Source of the DNA: Sphingobacteriia bacterium
GTDB taxonomy: Bacteria; Bacteroidota; Bacteroidia; Chitinophagales; Chitinophagaceae
DNA: 64,000 nt
Direction of reading: 5' to 3'
Assembly (NCBI GenBank): GCA_004294135.1
Contig: RDZY01000018.1
Span: forward strand, 1-64,000
Positions 8,946-15,625 of this stretch are shown here, piece by piece. The first letter of the stretch is position 1. The number at the start of each line of letters is the position of its first letter. Below the pieces are notes generated by a model. The model did no database searches and was not told the origin of the DNA. It worked only from the letters and a program-made list of their open reading frames with translations. Both the position numbers and the translations under genes were made by a program.

Positions 8946-10154
8946 TTATAAAGAAGGCACAAATGCCTTAAATAGGGTACAAGTTCCAGAGGCAGTAAGG
9001 TTATACTCCGCCCCAGGCAGCATTGCTACAACCTCCCCCCGCTTGAGGGCAAGCTTGTTATTTACTACCATACCGCCTGCCGTAACAATCAGTATTTCAA
9101 GTGAGTAGGCGCAACCAGCAAAGTTGTGGTCGGCAGATAAATCTATTTTACTAATTCCAAAGTCAGCAACTGGGCAGGGATAAACCCGCTCTCCGCGTTG
9201 AATAGGTTTGCCTTGCATGATGTCTGGAATTACTTCCTCAAATAAAGTATGTTTCATTAATTCAGCAACATCAACGTGCTTGGGGGTTAATCCAGCTCTT
9301 AGTACATTATCGCTATTGGCCATAAGTTCAATATTCTGACCTTCTAAATAAGCATGCGGCACCCCAGCTTTCTGAAAAACAGCTTCACCCGGATTGACTT
9401 TAACAATATTAAAAAAATAAATAGAAAAAATACCTCGATCAATATTTTCAGGGATACCCGTCTTCTCATATAGTTTTGCAGCCCACCAAGCGGGATCTGT
9501 TTTGGTAATACTTCCATCAAGTTTTAGCCGCAATGCTTTTTTTACCAGCGGCATTAAAACTGCGTTTACATCGCTTTGATCCATTTCCATTACAAATTGG
9601 TATAGGGCTTTAATCCCTTCTTTTTTAAACAAAGGGAGTAGTACGCTTAATTCAATATTCATTTCAATGGTATCAGCCAGAATGGAGGTCTTTTTAAATC
9701 CGTGTAATAACCAAAATTCACTGAGTGCTACCATTACTTCGGGCTTATGGTTACGGTCTTTATAATTTCTATTGGGAGCATTTAATGCAATACCAGCAGC
9801 TTCTTCAGCATCGAATCCTTTTTCGGCCTCAGCTTTGGTTGGATGAACCTGAATTGACAACATATCGCTTACATCCAATACTTTAAAAAGATACGGAAGT
9901 TCACCAAATCTGTCCTGAACGGCACTGGTAATGATTTGATTGGGATGCTCATCAATCAGTTTTTTAAGCGACACCCATTCTTGGTTCAGCAAAAGCAATG
10001 AGGGGGCTGAAGGATGGGCACCCATCCAATATTCAGCGCAGGGTTGTTCCGCTTTATTGGGTTCACCCAATAGACTGGGTATAAATTCAAGTCCACCCCA
10101 TGCATAATGCTGTACAACGCCTTTAAGCTTAAAAATTCGTTCATTAAACGTCAT
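8946..10154 (-). CDS. manA: Mannose-6-phosphate isomerase, type I
   Basis: Zinc enzyme interconverting mannose-6-phosphate and fructose-6-phosphate, feeding GDP-mannose and surface polysaccharide synthesis. Zinc ligands are recognisable: Q and H in SIQVHPTKAEAEKGF, E in HKPEVMVAL and H in GVPHAYLEG. The ATG at 10154 (MTFNERIFKLKG) gives a 402-residue chain of normal length starting just before the conserved YAWGG motif. A longer open frame with a hydrophobic leader would overlap the divergent yraN gene and is rejected. Divergent from yraN across a 63-bp gap. Confidence 0.95.
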   Translation of the reverse strand: MTFNERIFKLKGVVQHYAWGGLEFIPSLLGEPNKAEQPCAEYWMGAHPSAPSLLLLNQEWVSLKKLIDEHPNQIITSAVQDRFGELPYLFKVLDVSDMLSIQVHPTKAEAEKGFDAEEAAGIALNAPNRNYKDRNHKPEVMVALSEFWLLHGFKKTSILADTIEMNIELSVLLPLFKKEGIKALYQFVMEMDQSDVNAVLMPLVKKALRLKLDGSITKTDPAWWAAKLYEKTGIPENIDRGIFSIYFFNIVKVNPGEAVFQKAGVPHAYLEGQNIELMANSDNVLRAGLTPKHVDVAELMKHTLFEEVIPDIMQGKPIQRGERVYPCPVADFGISKIDLSADHNFAGCAYSLEILIVTAGGMVVNNKLALKRGEVVAMLPGAEYNLTASGTCTLFKAFVPSL

Positions 10155-10217
10155 AATCAGGTATTTACTCCTGATATTAACGTTGGAATATGGAATATCT
10201 TGTATCAAAAAAAGAAA

Positions 10218-10577
10218 ATGCGACAGAATAACCAAGAAAAGGGTAAGGCGGGGGAAGATATAGCCGCGCAATATTTAATAGACAAAGGATATATAATTAT
10301 AGAACGTAATTGGCGGCATAGGCATTTAGAAGTAGACCTGATTGCACATAAGGACCAGATTCTCCATTTTATAGAAGTTAAAACCAGAACCTCGCTAAGG
10401 TTTGGCTATCCAGAGGAAAGTATTAGTAAAGCAAAAATGCAGTTTTTAAAATTCGCATCTGCTGCTTATCAATACCAGCATCCAAGTTGGAAGTATATTC
10501 AATTTGATGCATTGTCTATTTTGCTTCGAGGGCAAAAAGCAATTGAGATTTTTATGATAGCGGATATTTATTACTAA
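10218..10577 (+). CDS. yraN: YraN/UPF0102 endonuclease-like protein
   Basis: A 119-residue member of UPF0102, a restriction-endonuclease-like (PD-(D/E)xK) fold family of unknown role linked to DNA processing. Family motifs are clear: KGKAGEDIAAQYL near the start, ERNWR, EVDLIA and FIEVKTRTS, the last carrying the E-x-K of the nuclease core. The ATG at 10218 is chosen because it gives the usual family length and begins just before KGKAGED; the upstream extension overlaps manA on the other strand. Biochemical function remains uncertain for the whole family. Confidence 0.93.
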   Translation: MRQNNQEKGKAGEDIAAQYLIDKGYIIIERNWRHRHLEVDLIAHKDQILHFIEVKTRTSLRFGYPEESISKAKMQFLKFASAAYQYQHPSWKYIQFDALSILLRGQKAIEIFMIADIYY

Positions 10578-10736
10578 AATACGCATCAAATAGTTCTTAT
10601 AAACGAGCCTATTTAATGAATGAAGCAGCGCAAAACTTATAAACCCACTCTAAGTTAGCATCATGTAGGAAAAGATATTCTAGCAAGCGGATTCTAGGCA
10701 TGAAACTTGCGTGATTGAGTTTATCAATTTAAAATT

Positions 10737-11027
10737 ATGAAGAAATTCCAAGCCATTATTCATTTCAGTATGGACGACGAGTTTATGTCGCTTGTACCTT
10801 CCCACCGAACTTATATTAATCATTTAATGAATAAGGGAATCATTGACAGTTATGCGGTAAGTATGGAAACTCAAACCTGCTGGATTACCATGAATACGGA
10901 TAACAGAGAAACCGCAGAAAATCACCTAAACAAATCTCCATTGCACAAATACTGGAACTTTACCATTGAAGAACTATTTGTGTATGATTCTCAACATTAT
11001 CGTTTACCAGCAGTTCAGTTGAATTAG
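10737..11027 (+). CDS. Small YciI/muconolactone-isomerase-like protein
   Basis: A 96-residue soluble protein with the pattern of a dimeric alpha/beta barrel (ferredoxin-like) domain: an N-terminal strand KFQAIIHFSM, a helix with PSHRTYINHLMNKGII, a strand SYAVSMETQTCWITM, and a final strand FTIEELFVYD. This resembles YciI and muconolactone delta-isomerase-type proteins common in Bacteroidota. No catalytic residues can be assigned with confidence. The gene stands alone, with a 159-bp gap before it and a long non-coding stretch after it. Function unknown. Confidence 0.65.
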   Translation: MKKFQAIIHFSMDDEFMSLVPSHRTYINHLMNKGIIDSYAVSMETQTCWITMNTDNRETAENHLNKSPLHKYWNFTIEELFVYDSQHYRLPAVQLN

Positions 11028-11399
11028 GGTTTTAAAGTTAGAGGGGGCACGCTGAAATAAAAACTCATTAATTTCGGTTTAAATATTTCTGATAGTTGCT
11101 GTTGGGTTGTGAAATAAAAAGCAGTTACCGATACTATTGAAAATACAGGGATTATCCAATATTTAAGCATAGACCAACGCCTGTTGAATTCCTTCTCTTA
11201 CAGAATATTTGTTGTCTTTAGCTTTAATAATTACAATAAGAATATAGGGCTATAATACAGAATATAGTCGGCAGTTTTTTGATTTCCTATAATGCAATAC
11301 AGTTTTCGGAATCGACAACACTTTTATAGCAAATACTAGATTTATAGATTACAAAATTATTCCTAATTATATATCCAGTCCATTAGGGGGTTAATACAG
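11028..11399. other. Non-coding stretch, no gene seen
   Basis: AT-rich sequence with stops in all frames and no credible coding region, tRNA or repeat recognised by eye. It precedes the inverted repeat and promoter in front of the first Crp-type gene and may hold upstream regulatory sequence or decayed DNA. Confidence 0.5.
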
Positions 11400-11436
11400 A
11401 TACATACAATATTTGAGATATAAATATTGTATGTAT
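11400..11436. repeat. Perfect 15-bp inverted repeat spanning a promoter
   Basis: Arms ATACATACAATATTT (11400-11414) and AAATATTGTATGTAT (11422-11436) are exact reverse complements separated by 7 bp. The repeat covers the predicted -33 and most of the -7 element of the first Crp-type gene, so it looks like an operator for a dimeric repressor or an autoregulatory site. A transcript hairpin is less likely because most of it lies upstream of the expected start point. Confidence 0.75.
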
Positions 11437-11441
11437 ATTTG
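11412..11441 (+). promoter_or_regulatory. Bacteroidota-type promoter for first Crp-type gene
   Basis: TTTG (11412-11415) and TATATTTG (11434-11441) match the Bacteroidota -33 and -7 consensus TTTG and TAnnTTTG with 18 bp between them. The promoter lies about 73 bp before the chosen start codon and is embedded in the 15-bp inverted repeat. Confidence 0.65.
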
Positions 11442-11513
11442 AAAACCCGAGTATTTTTTTCAGAATCTCCATTTGGCATAGAATGTAACAGAAGGCACCA
11501 TTATATAAAAACA

Positions 11514-12095
11514 ATGCAAGACATACTATTTAACTTTATATCAAAATACATTTCGCTAACAGACGATGAGAAGCACGAAATACTTTCGTTAGACCTATTT
11601 AGCGCAGCAAAAAAGGGGACTACTTTACTAAAAGAAGGACAGCAATCACAAGATGAATATTTTGTTTTAAAAGGATGTATACGGAAATATTATTTCATAA
11701 ATGGGGAAGAAATAACTACTGATTTTTTTACTGAAATGGAAGGTTTAACACCCAATTGTACAATAAATAATACTCCTTCTGAATATTTCATTAGTTGTGT
11801 AGAAGACTGTATTCTTCTAGTTACAAATTCTGACATGGGAATAGAAATAAACAGCAAATTTCCAAAGTTTGAAATCATGTGCAGAATGTTGTCAGAAGAA
11901 TTGTTAGCCAAACAGCAAGTAGACTTTGACAAGTTTAAGACCTCTTCCCCCGAACAACGGTATCTGAATTTACTTCAAAATAGACCAGACCTTATTCAAC
12001 GGGTTCCGCAACACCAGTTAGCAAGTTATCTTGGTATAAAACCACAATCATTAAGTAGGTTAAGAGCAAGGATTATGGAGAAAAGTACAGGGTAA
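11514..12095 (+). CDS. Crp/Fnr-family transcriptional regulator (copy 1)
   Basis: A 193-residue regulator with an N-terminal cyclic-nucleotide-binding-like beta roll (about residues 10-120, including KGTTLLKEGQQSQDEYFVLKG) and a C-terminal winged helix (about 150-190) whose recognition helix region reads LASYLGIKPQSLSRLRARI. It lacks the cysteine cluster of Fnr, so the effector is unknown. The ATG at 11514 is chosen because the protein then has the same length and N terminus as the paralogue at 13852; 29 further upstream codons are open but not conserved. The two regulators are closely similar, above all over the last 65 residues. The next gene is preceded by a Crp/Fnr-like site that this protein may bind. 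Confidence 0.9.
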   Translation: MQDILFNFISKYISLTDDEKHEILSLDLFSAAKKGTTLLKEGQQSQDEYFVLKGCIRKYYFINGEEITTDFFTEMEGLTPNCTINNTPSEYFISCVEDCILLVTNSDMGIEINSKFPKFEIMCRMLSEELLAKQQVDFDKFKTSSPEQRYLNLLQNRPDLIQRVPQHQLASYLGIKPQSLSRLRARIMEKSTG

Positions 12096-12105
12096 GCTTC
12101 ATTTC

Positions 12106-12150
12106 TTAACTTAAGTGAACGAGTTGTAGCATCTCTCAAATCTACTTTTG
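12106..12150 (+). promoter_or_regulatory. Crp/Fnr-like operator plus -7 element (copy 1)
   Basis: TTAACTTAAGTGAA (12106-12119) is a near-perfect inverted repeat of the form TTAAC-N4-GTGAA, the half-site spacing used by Crp/Fnr proteins. A TACTTTTG -7 element follows at 12143-12150. The operator centre is 30.5 bp before the -7 element, which puts it about 40 bp upstream of the expected start point, the geometry of a class II activator site. A 20-bp core around the operator is identical in copy 2 at 14444. Confidence 0.6.
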
Positions 12151-12178
12151 CATTATCATTTTACACAAAAAGAAAGAA

Positions 12179-12799
12179 ATGCAAAAGAAAATTTTATGGA
12201 TTGGACTTGCCTTAATATTGGCAAGCTTTATACAGTTGAATGCACAAAACACCAAAAAAGACAGTACTTACAAAAGGTGGTTCATAGGTAGCTCCCTCTT
12301 TTTGGCAGGAAATTTAGACAAAACAAATAACCCTGAGTACATACAATTAAATATTGGCTATAGGATAACACCTAAAGATGTGGTTTCCTTTGAATTTAAA
12401 AGGTCTGTTTATGCTTGGCCATTAGGTATATCTTTAGCATCATCATCATTCGATAAACCAGGAGAGGGCTATCCTGGACATGCAAGAATCCTTGCACCTA
12501 CAATAGGATACCAACGTTTTTTGTGGAAAGGAGTATTCACATCCCTTCATGCATTGAATGCTTTTGAAAAATACATGGATGAGAATAATAAAAAGATTGG
12601 AAATGGATATACGCTATATTTAAACTTCCATTTGGGTTACCAATTTAAATTTTTTAATAATCGGCTCTTTTTTGAACCAGCTATAGCTTGTAGTTATTGG
12701 CCTGTAAGAACTGGTGTTCCTGAATCTTTTAAATTAGTAGAAAAAAAATGGGAAAACTCTGTTTTTCAACCTGGACTAAATTTTGGATTTAATTTTTAA
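12179..12799 (+). CDS. Secreted/outer-membrane beta-barrel-like protein of unknown function
   Basis: A 206-residue protein with a clear Sec signal peptide (residues 1-22, MQKKILWIGLALILASFIQ followed by LNAQ). The mature part alternates short amphipathic strands rich in aromatic residues and ends in an aromatic, phenylalanine-terminated strand (NFGFNF), as expected for an outer-membrane barrel. No family could be named. It is preceded by the Crp/Fnr-like operator and promoter, so it is probably the direct target of the neighbouring regulator. A decayed paralogue follows the second regulator at 14512. Confidence 0.75.
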   Translation: MQKKILWIGLALILASFIQLNAQNTKKDSTYKRWFIGSSLFLAGNLDKTNNPEYIQLNIGYRITPKDVVSFEFKRSVYAWPLGISLASSSFDKPGEGYPGHARILAPTIGYQRFLWKGVFTSLHALNAFEKYMDENNKKIGNGYTLYLNFHLGYQFKFFNNRLFFEPAIACSYWPVRTGVPESFKLVEKKWENSVFQPGLNFGFNF

Positions 12800-12871
12800 A
12801 ATTTACGAGCCTGATAGCAGTATTACCAGTAGTATAATTCAAATTCAATATTTAAAGCATGATAAAGAAAA

Positions 12872-13450
12872 ATGAAAAAGATACTAATTATTAATGGGCA
12901 TCCTGATAAAGAAAGTTTCAATTTTGCGCTTGTGGAATCGTATAAAAAAGGAGCTGTAGCATCAGGAGCCGATGTGAAAGAAATTTATATCAGCGAGTTA
13001 AACTTCAATCCAAATTTACAGTTTGGATATCGTAAAAGAACAGCCCTAGAACCTGACCTTATTGATGCTCAAGAAAAAATAATGTGGGCTGAACATTTAG
13101 TTTGGATTTATCCCGTTTGGTGGGGATCTATTCCAGCTATTATGAAAGGATTTATTGACAGGGTTTTTCTTCCAGGTTTTGCATTCCAAAAAAGAGTAAA
13201 TTCAGTTTGGTGGGATAAGTTACTCAAAAAAAAATCGGCTAGAATTATTTCAACGCTTGACCAACCTGCGTGGTACTATTGGCTGGTTTATAGACAACCA
13301 AGTAATAATGCAATGAAAAAACTAATACTGCAATTTTGTGGTATATCACCCGTTAGGGTTACTACCATTGGTCCTATTCGACTATCGAAGGAAACCTACA
13401 GACAAAATTGGTTGAGAAAAGTTGAAAAACTTGGTTTTCTTAATAATTAA
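12872..13450 (+). CDS. Flavodoxin-fold NAD(P)H dehydrogenase (quinone) / oxidoreductase
   Basis: A 192-residue FMN-dependent reductase of the NQO1/MdaB/KefF-like family. The N-terminal flavodoxin-like phosphate loop (INGHPDKESFNFAL, about residues 7-20) and the conserved block WIYPVWWGSIPAIMKGFIDR with LPGFAF about 90-120 are diagnostic. It could reduce quinones or other electrophiles. It lies 72 bp after the envelope protein gene and may be part of the same Crp/Fnr-controlled transcript, which would fit a stress-detoxification module; that link is inferred. Confidence 0.88.
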   Translation: MKKILIINGHPDKESFNFALVESYKKGAVASGADVKEIYISELNFNPNLQFGYRKRTALEPDLIDAQEKIMWAEHLVWIYPVWWGSIPAIMKGFIDRVFLPGFAFQKRVNSVWWDKLLKKKSARIISTLDQPAWYYWLVYRQPSNNAMKKLILQFCGISPVRVTTIGPIRLSKETYRQNWLRKVEKLGFLNN

Positions 13451-13557
13451 AGATTGGATTTTGCTTTACAACTTCTACAGTAGCTTCCCTTGTTCAAGAA
13501 TGGTTTTTTTAACCCCTTCGAATATATTCAACCTTAAATCCATCATTACTAGAATGA

Positions 13558-13749
13558 AAAAATAGCATTTGTTCCATATTGATATTGCACGGATCATTTC
13601 TTAACTCATATGGCTTCGTACACGCCCTTGTTACCAACCCAAATCAAAACGCCATTGAAGTACACTTAAGTGGGAACAACTTTAAAGTAATTGATCAGGT
13701 AATCGGTAGCTCGGAGGCATCCTATAATGCGTTTGCCTGGGTTCAATGA
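13558..13749 (+). pseudogene. Possible gene relic without start codon
   Basis: An open run of about 63 codons ending at a TGA reads like the C-terminal end of a protein (for example LVTNPNQNAIEVHLSG then NAFAWVQ), but has no usable start codon. It sits in a 401-bp gap between the flavodoxin-like gene and the second Crp-type gene, where no intact gene is present. No family recognised. It could be chance, so confidence is low. Confidence 0.25.
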
Positions 13750-13781
13750 TCAGTTTCCCTCTTTTCAAAGTTTATTTATAC

Positions 13782-13789
13782 TATTTTTG
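13782..13789 (+). promoter_or_regulatory. Putative -7 element for second Crp-type gene
   Basis: TATTTTTG matches TAnnTTTG and lies 62 bp before the start codon at 13852. No clear -33 element is seen at the right distance, and the surrounding sequence is T-rich, which lowers confidence. Confidence 0.35.
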
Positions 13790-13851
13790 AACTATTTTTT
13801 AAGTTTTAATGCTGATAGTGGCAAAAATAAAAGACCTCAATATAATAAACA

Positions 13852-14433
13852 ATGGAAAACATAATATTTGATTTTATTTCAAGATATATCACACTCACAG
13901 AATCAGAAGAAAAGGAATTTATGAAATTAAATACCTTTAAGTCTTTTAGAAAAGGTACTTTACTCTTAAAAGAAGGAGAACTTTCCGATAAATGCTATTT
14001 TATATTAAAAGGCTGTTTAAGAAGTTTTTATATAATAGACGGCGAAGAAAAAACCACTGAATTCTACACCGAATTGGAAGGTATTAATCCGCATTGTGTA
14101 GTTGACAAAAAGCCTTCTAGACACTACATAGCTTGTGTTGAAGATTGTATCCTAACCATAGGAACTCCAGAAATGGAAGCCGTAATGTTTGAGAAATTTC
14201 CAAAATTTGAAATACTTTTTCGTAAATTATCTGAAGAGCTTTTAGCAAAAAGTCAAACTTCTTTTGATGACTATAAGACGTCTTCTCCAGAACAGCGTTA
14301 TTTGAATTTACAAAAATCACGTCCAGACTTAATACAACGCGTTCCACAATATCAACTGGCAAGTTTTTTAGGTATAAAACCTCCATCTTTGAGTAGAATA
14401 AGAGCAAGGATTTTGGAAAAAGAAAAGAGCTAA
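13852..14433 (+). CDS. Crp/Fnr-family transcriptional regulator (copy 2)
   Basis: A 193-residue paralogue of the regulator at 11514, same length and domain order: cyclic-nucleotide-binding-like roll (KGTLLLKEGELSDKCYFILKG) and a C-terminal winged helix (LASFLGIKPPSLSRIRARIL). The last 65 residues are nearly the same as copy 1, including the recognition helix, so both should bind the same DNA. The ligand-binding halves differ more, which suggests different signals or drift. Downstream comes the same operator/promoter arrangement as in copy 1, then a broken envelope gene. Confidence 0.9.
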   Translation: MENIIFDFISRYITLTESEEKEFMKLNTFKSFRKGTLLLKEGELSDKCYFILKGCLRSFYIIDGEEKTTEFYTELEGINPHCVVDKKPSRHYIACVEDCILTIGTPEMEAVMFEKFPKFEILFRKLSEELLAKSQTSFDDYKTSSPEQRYLNLQKSRPDLIQRVPQYQLASFLGIKPPSLSRIRARILEKEKS

Positions 14434-14443
14434 AACGAATTTC

Positions 14444-14488
14444 TTAACTTAAGTGAACGATTTATTGTAGCTCGCCAATCTACTTTTG
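14444..14488 (+). promoter_or_regulatory. Crp/Fnr-like operator plus -7 element (copy 2)
   Basis: TTAACTTAAGTGAA (14444-14457) and TACTTTTG (14481-14488) repeat the copy 1 arrangement with the same 30.5-bp distance from operator centre to -7 element. The flanking sequence is less conserved than the operator itself, which suggests that the site is functional. No good -33 element is present, as expected for an activator-dependent promoter. Confidence 0.6.
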
Positions 14489-14511
14489 CAGCATCGTCTA
14501 ACACAAAATAA

Positions 14512-14991
14512 ATGCAAAAGAAAATTTTATTCATTGGCTTTGTCTTAATCATAACAAGCACAATACAACTCAAATCACAATACGCCAAACAAGACAGTAC
14601 TTACAAAAAGTACTTTATAGGCAGCCCCCTATTTTTGTTGGATAATTTAAATAAGGTAGATACCCCCAGCTTCGTTCAGCTTAATTTAGGCTATCGGATC
14701 ATAAGAAAGGTATTTTTGGAAGGGGCTTTATGCAGAAATACACCTAGCACTTAAATGGCAAACATTTAAGAATGAAAACGGTAACAAAATGGTTATTGGT
14801 TTTATAATATTCAACAGGCATCGAATTGGCTACCACATTAAATTTTTAAAGATAAATTTTTTATAGAACCATCACTTGGTATTGCTGACCGTCCGTATTA
14901 TACTAAAATGCCTGATGGTTTTACACAAAAAGATGACAAGTGGTCAAACCGAACTCCTGAACCTGATCTTCATTTCGGATTTAATTTTTAG
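14512..14991 (+). pseudogene. Broken paralogue of the secreted protein at 12179
   Basis: The first 66 codons closely parallel the intact gene at 12179 (signal peptide MQKKILFIGFVLIITS, then QDSTYKKYFIGSPLF and FVQLNLGYRI). A large internal segment of roughly 50 codons is then missing and the frame is lost. Homology resumes in a second frame (FWKGLYAEIHLALKW) and then in a third (FIEPSLGIADRPYYTKMP) to the same C-terminal end HFGFNF and stop at 14991. So there is one internal deletion and at least two frameshifts. The second shift lies in a run of six T and could be a read error, but the deletion cannot. The upstream operator and promoter remain intact. Confidence 0.85.
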
Positions 14992-15001
14992 TTGATAATT
15001 T

Positions 15002-15427
15002 ATGAATACACAAAAAATATCACCAAATGCACTGGAAGAAATTCAAGTAAATGTGAAACTGAAACTTGCTACCCTCTGGGCTGGTTTTATGTTTCTCTAT
15101 ATCTATGTAGATTATTTCCACTTATATATGCCGGGTTCCATAAAAGAAATTTTAGCTGGAAAAGTATTTGTATTTCATATTTCATATGTCTTTTTACTGA
15201 TAGCAATGATTTTTGTGGCAATTCCAACCCTTATGATTTTCCTTTCTGTTGTTCTACCTGCTTCAATAAATCGTTGGACGAATATAATCGTAGCTGCGGT
15301 ATTTATTCCTTATATGTTGTTTAATTTGGTAGGAGATGCTTGGGTGCACATGTATTTTGCTGCTGCTTTAGAAGTCTTTCTTCTTTTTCTAATTATCTGT
15401 TATGCATGGAAATGGCCTCGTATTTAA
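15002..15427 (+). CDS. DUF6326-like four-helix membrane protein
   Basis: A 141-residue inner-membrane protein with four hydrophobic segments (around residues 23-40, 54-75, 83-103 and 113-135) and the conserved look KLATLWAGFMFLYIYVDYF near the first helix, as in the Bacteroidota family DUF6326. Function unknown. It begins 11 bp after the pseudogene stop, so it is probably transcribed from the copy 2 operator/promoter; keeping this gene expressed could explain why that promoter survived. A second overlapping frame from 14992 is not protein-like. Confidence 0.8.
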   Translation: MNTQKISPNALEEIQVNVKLKLATLWAGFMFLYIYVDYFHLYMPGSIKEILAGKVFVFHISYVFLLIAMIFVAIPTLMIFLSVVLPASINRWTNIIVAAVFIPYMLFNLVGDAWVHMYFAAALEVFLLFLIICYAWKWPRI

Positions 15428-15625
15428 ATATAAACAAAAATTTCATGAATAGTATTCGTGGATAATATTCCCAACTAATGGACTTATGTTTTTGATGGGT
15501 GAAACTCCTTAAACATTTCATAATATTCATGCCCTGAATTGGTTATAGTTATTAGTATAAACTTATTGGCTTTCATTTTAATTAATAATCATCCTAAAAA
15601 AATTATTTAAACACCTATTATCATT

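Noticed and set aside
10155..10271. Hydrophobic N-terminal extension of manA
   Set aside because: It looks like a signal peptide but overlaps yraN on the other strand; the enzyme is cytoplasmic and the ATG at 10154 gives the normal length.
13662..13673. CACTTAAGTG inside the relic as a third Crp-type operator
   Set aside because: It matches only the centre of the site and lacks both outer half-sites and a -7 element at the right distance.
14992..15324. Cysteine-rich 110-residue frame
   Set aside because: It is an out-of-frame shadow of the DUF6326-like gene at 15002, which has a clear four-helix membrane pattern.
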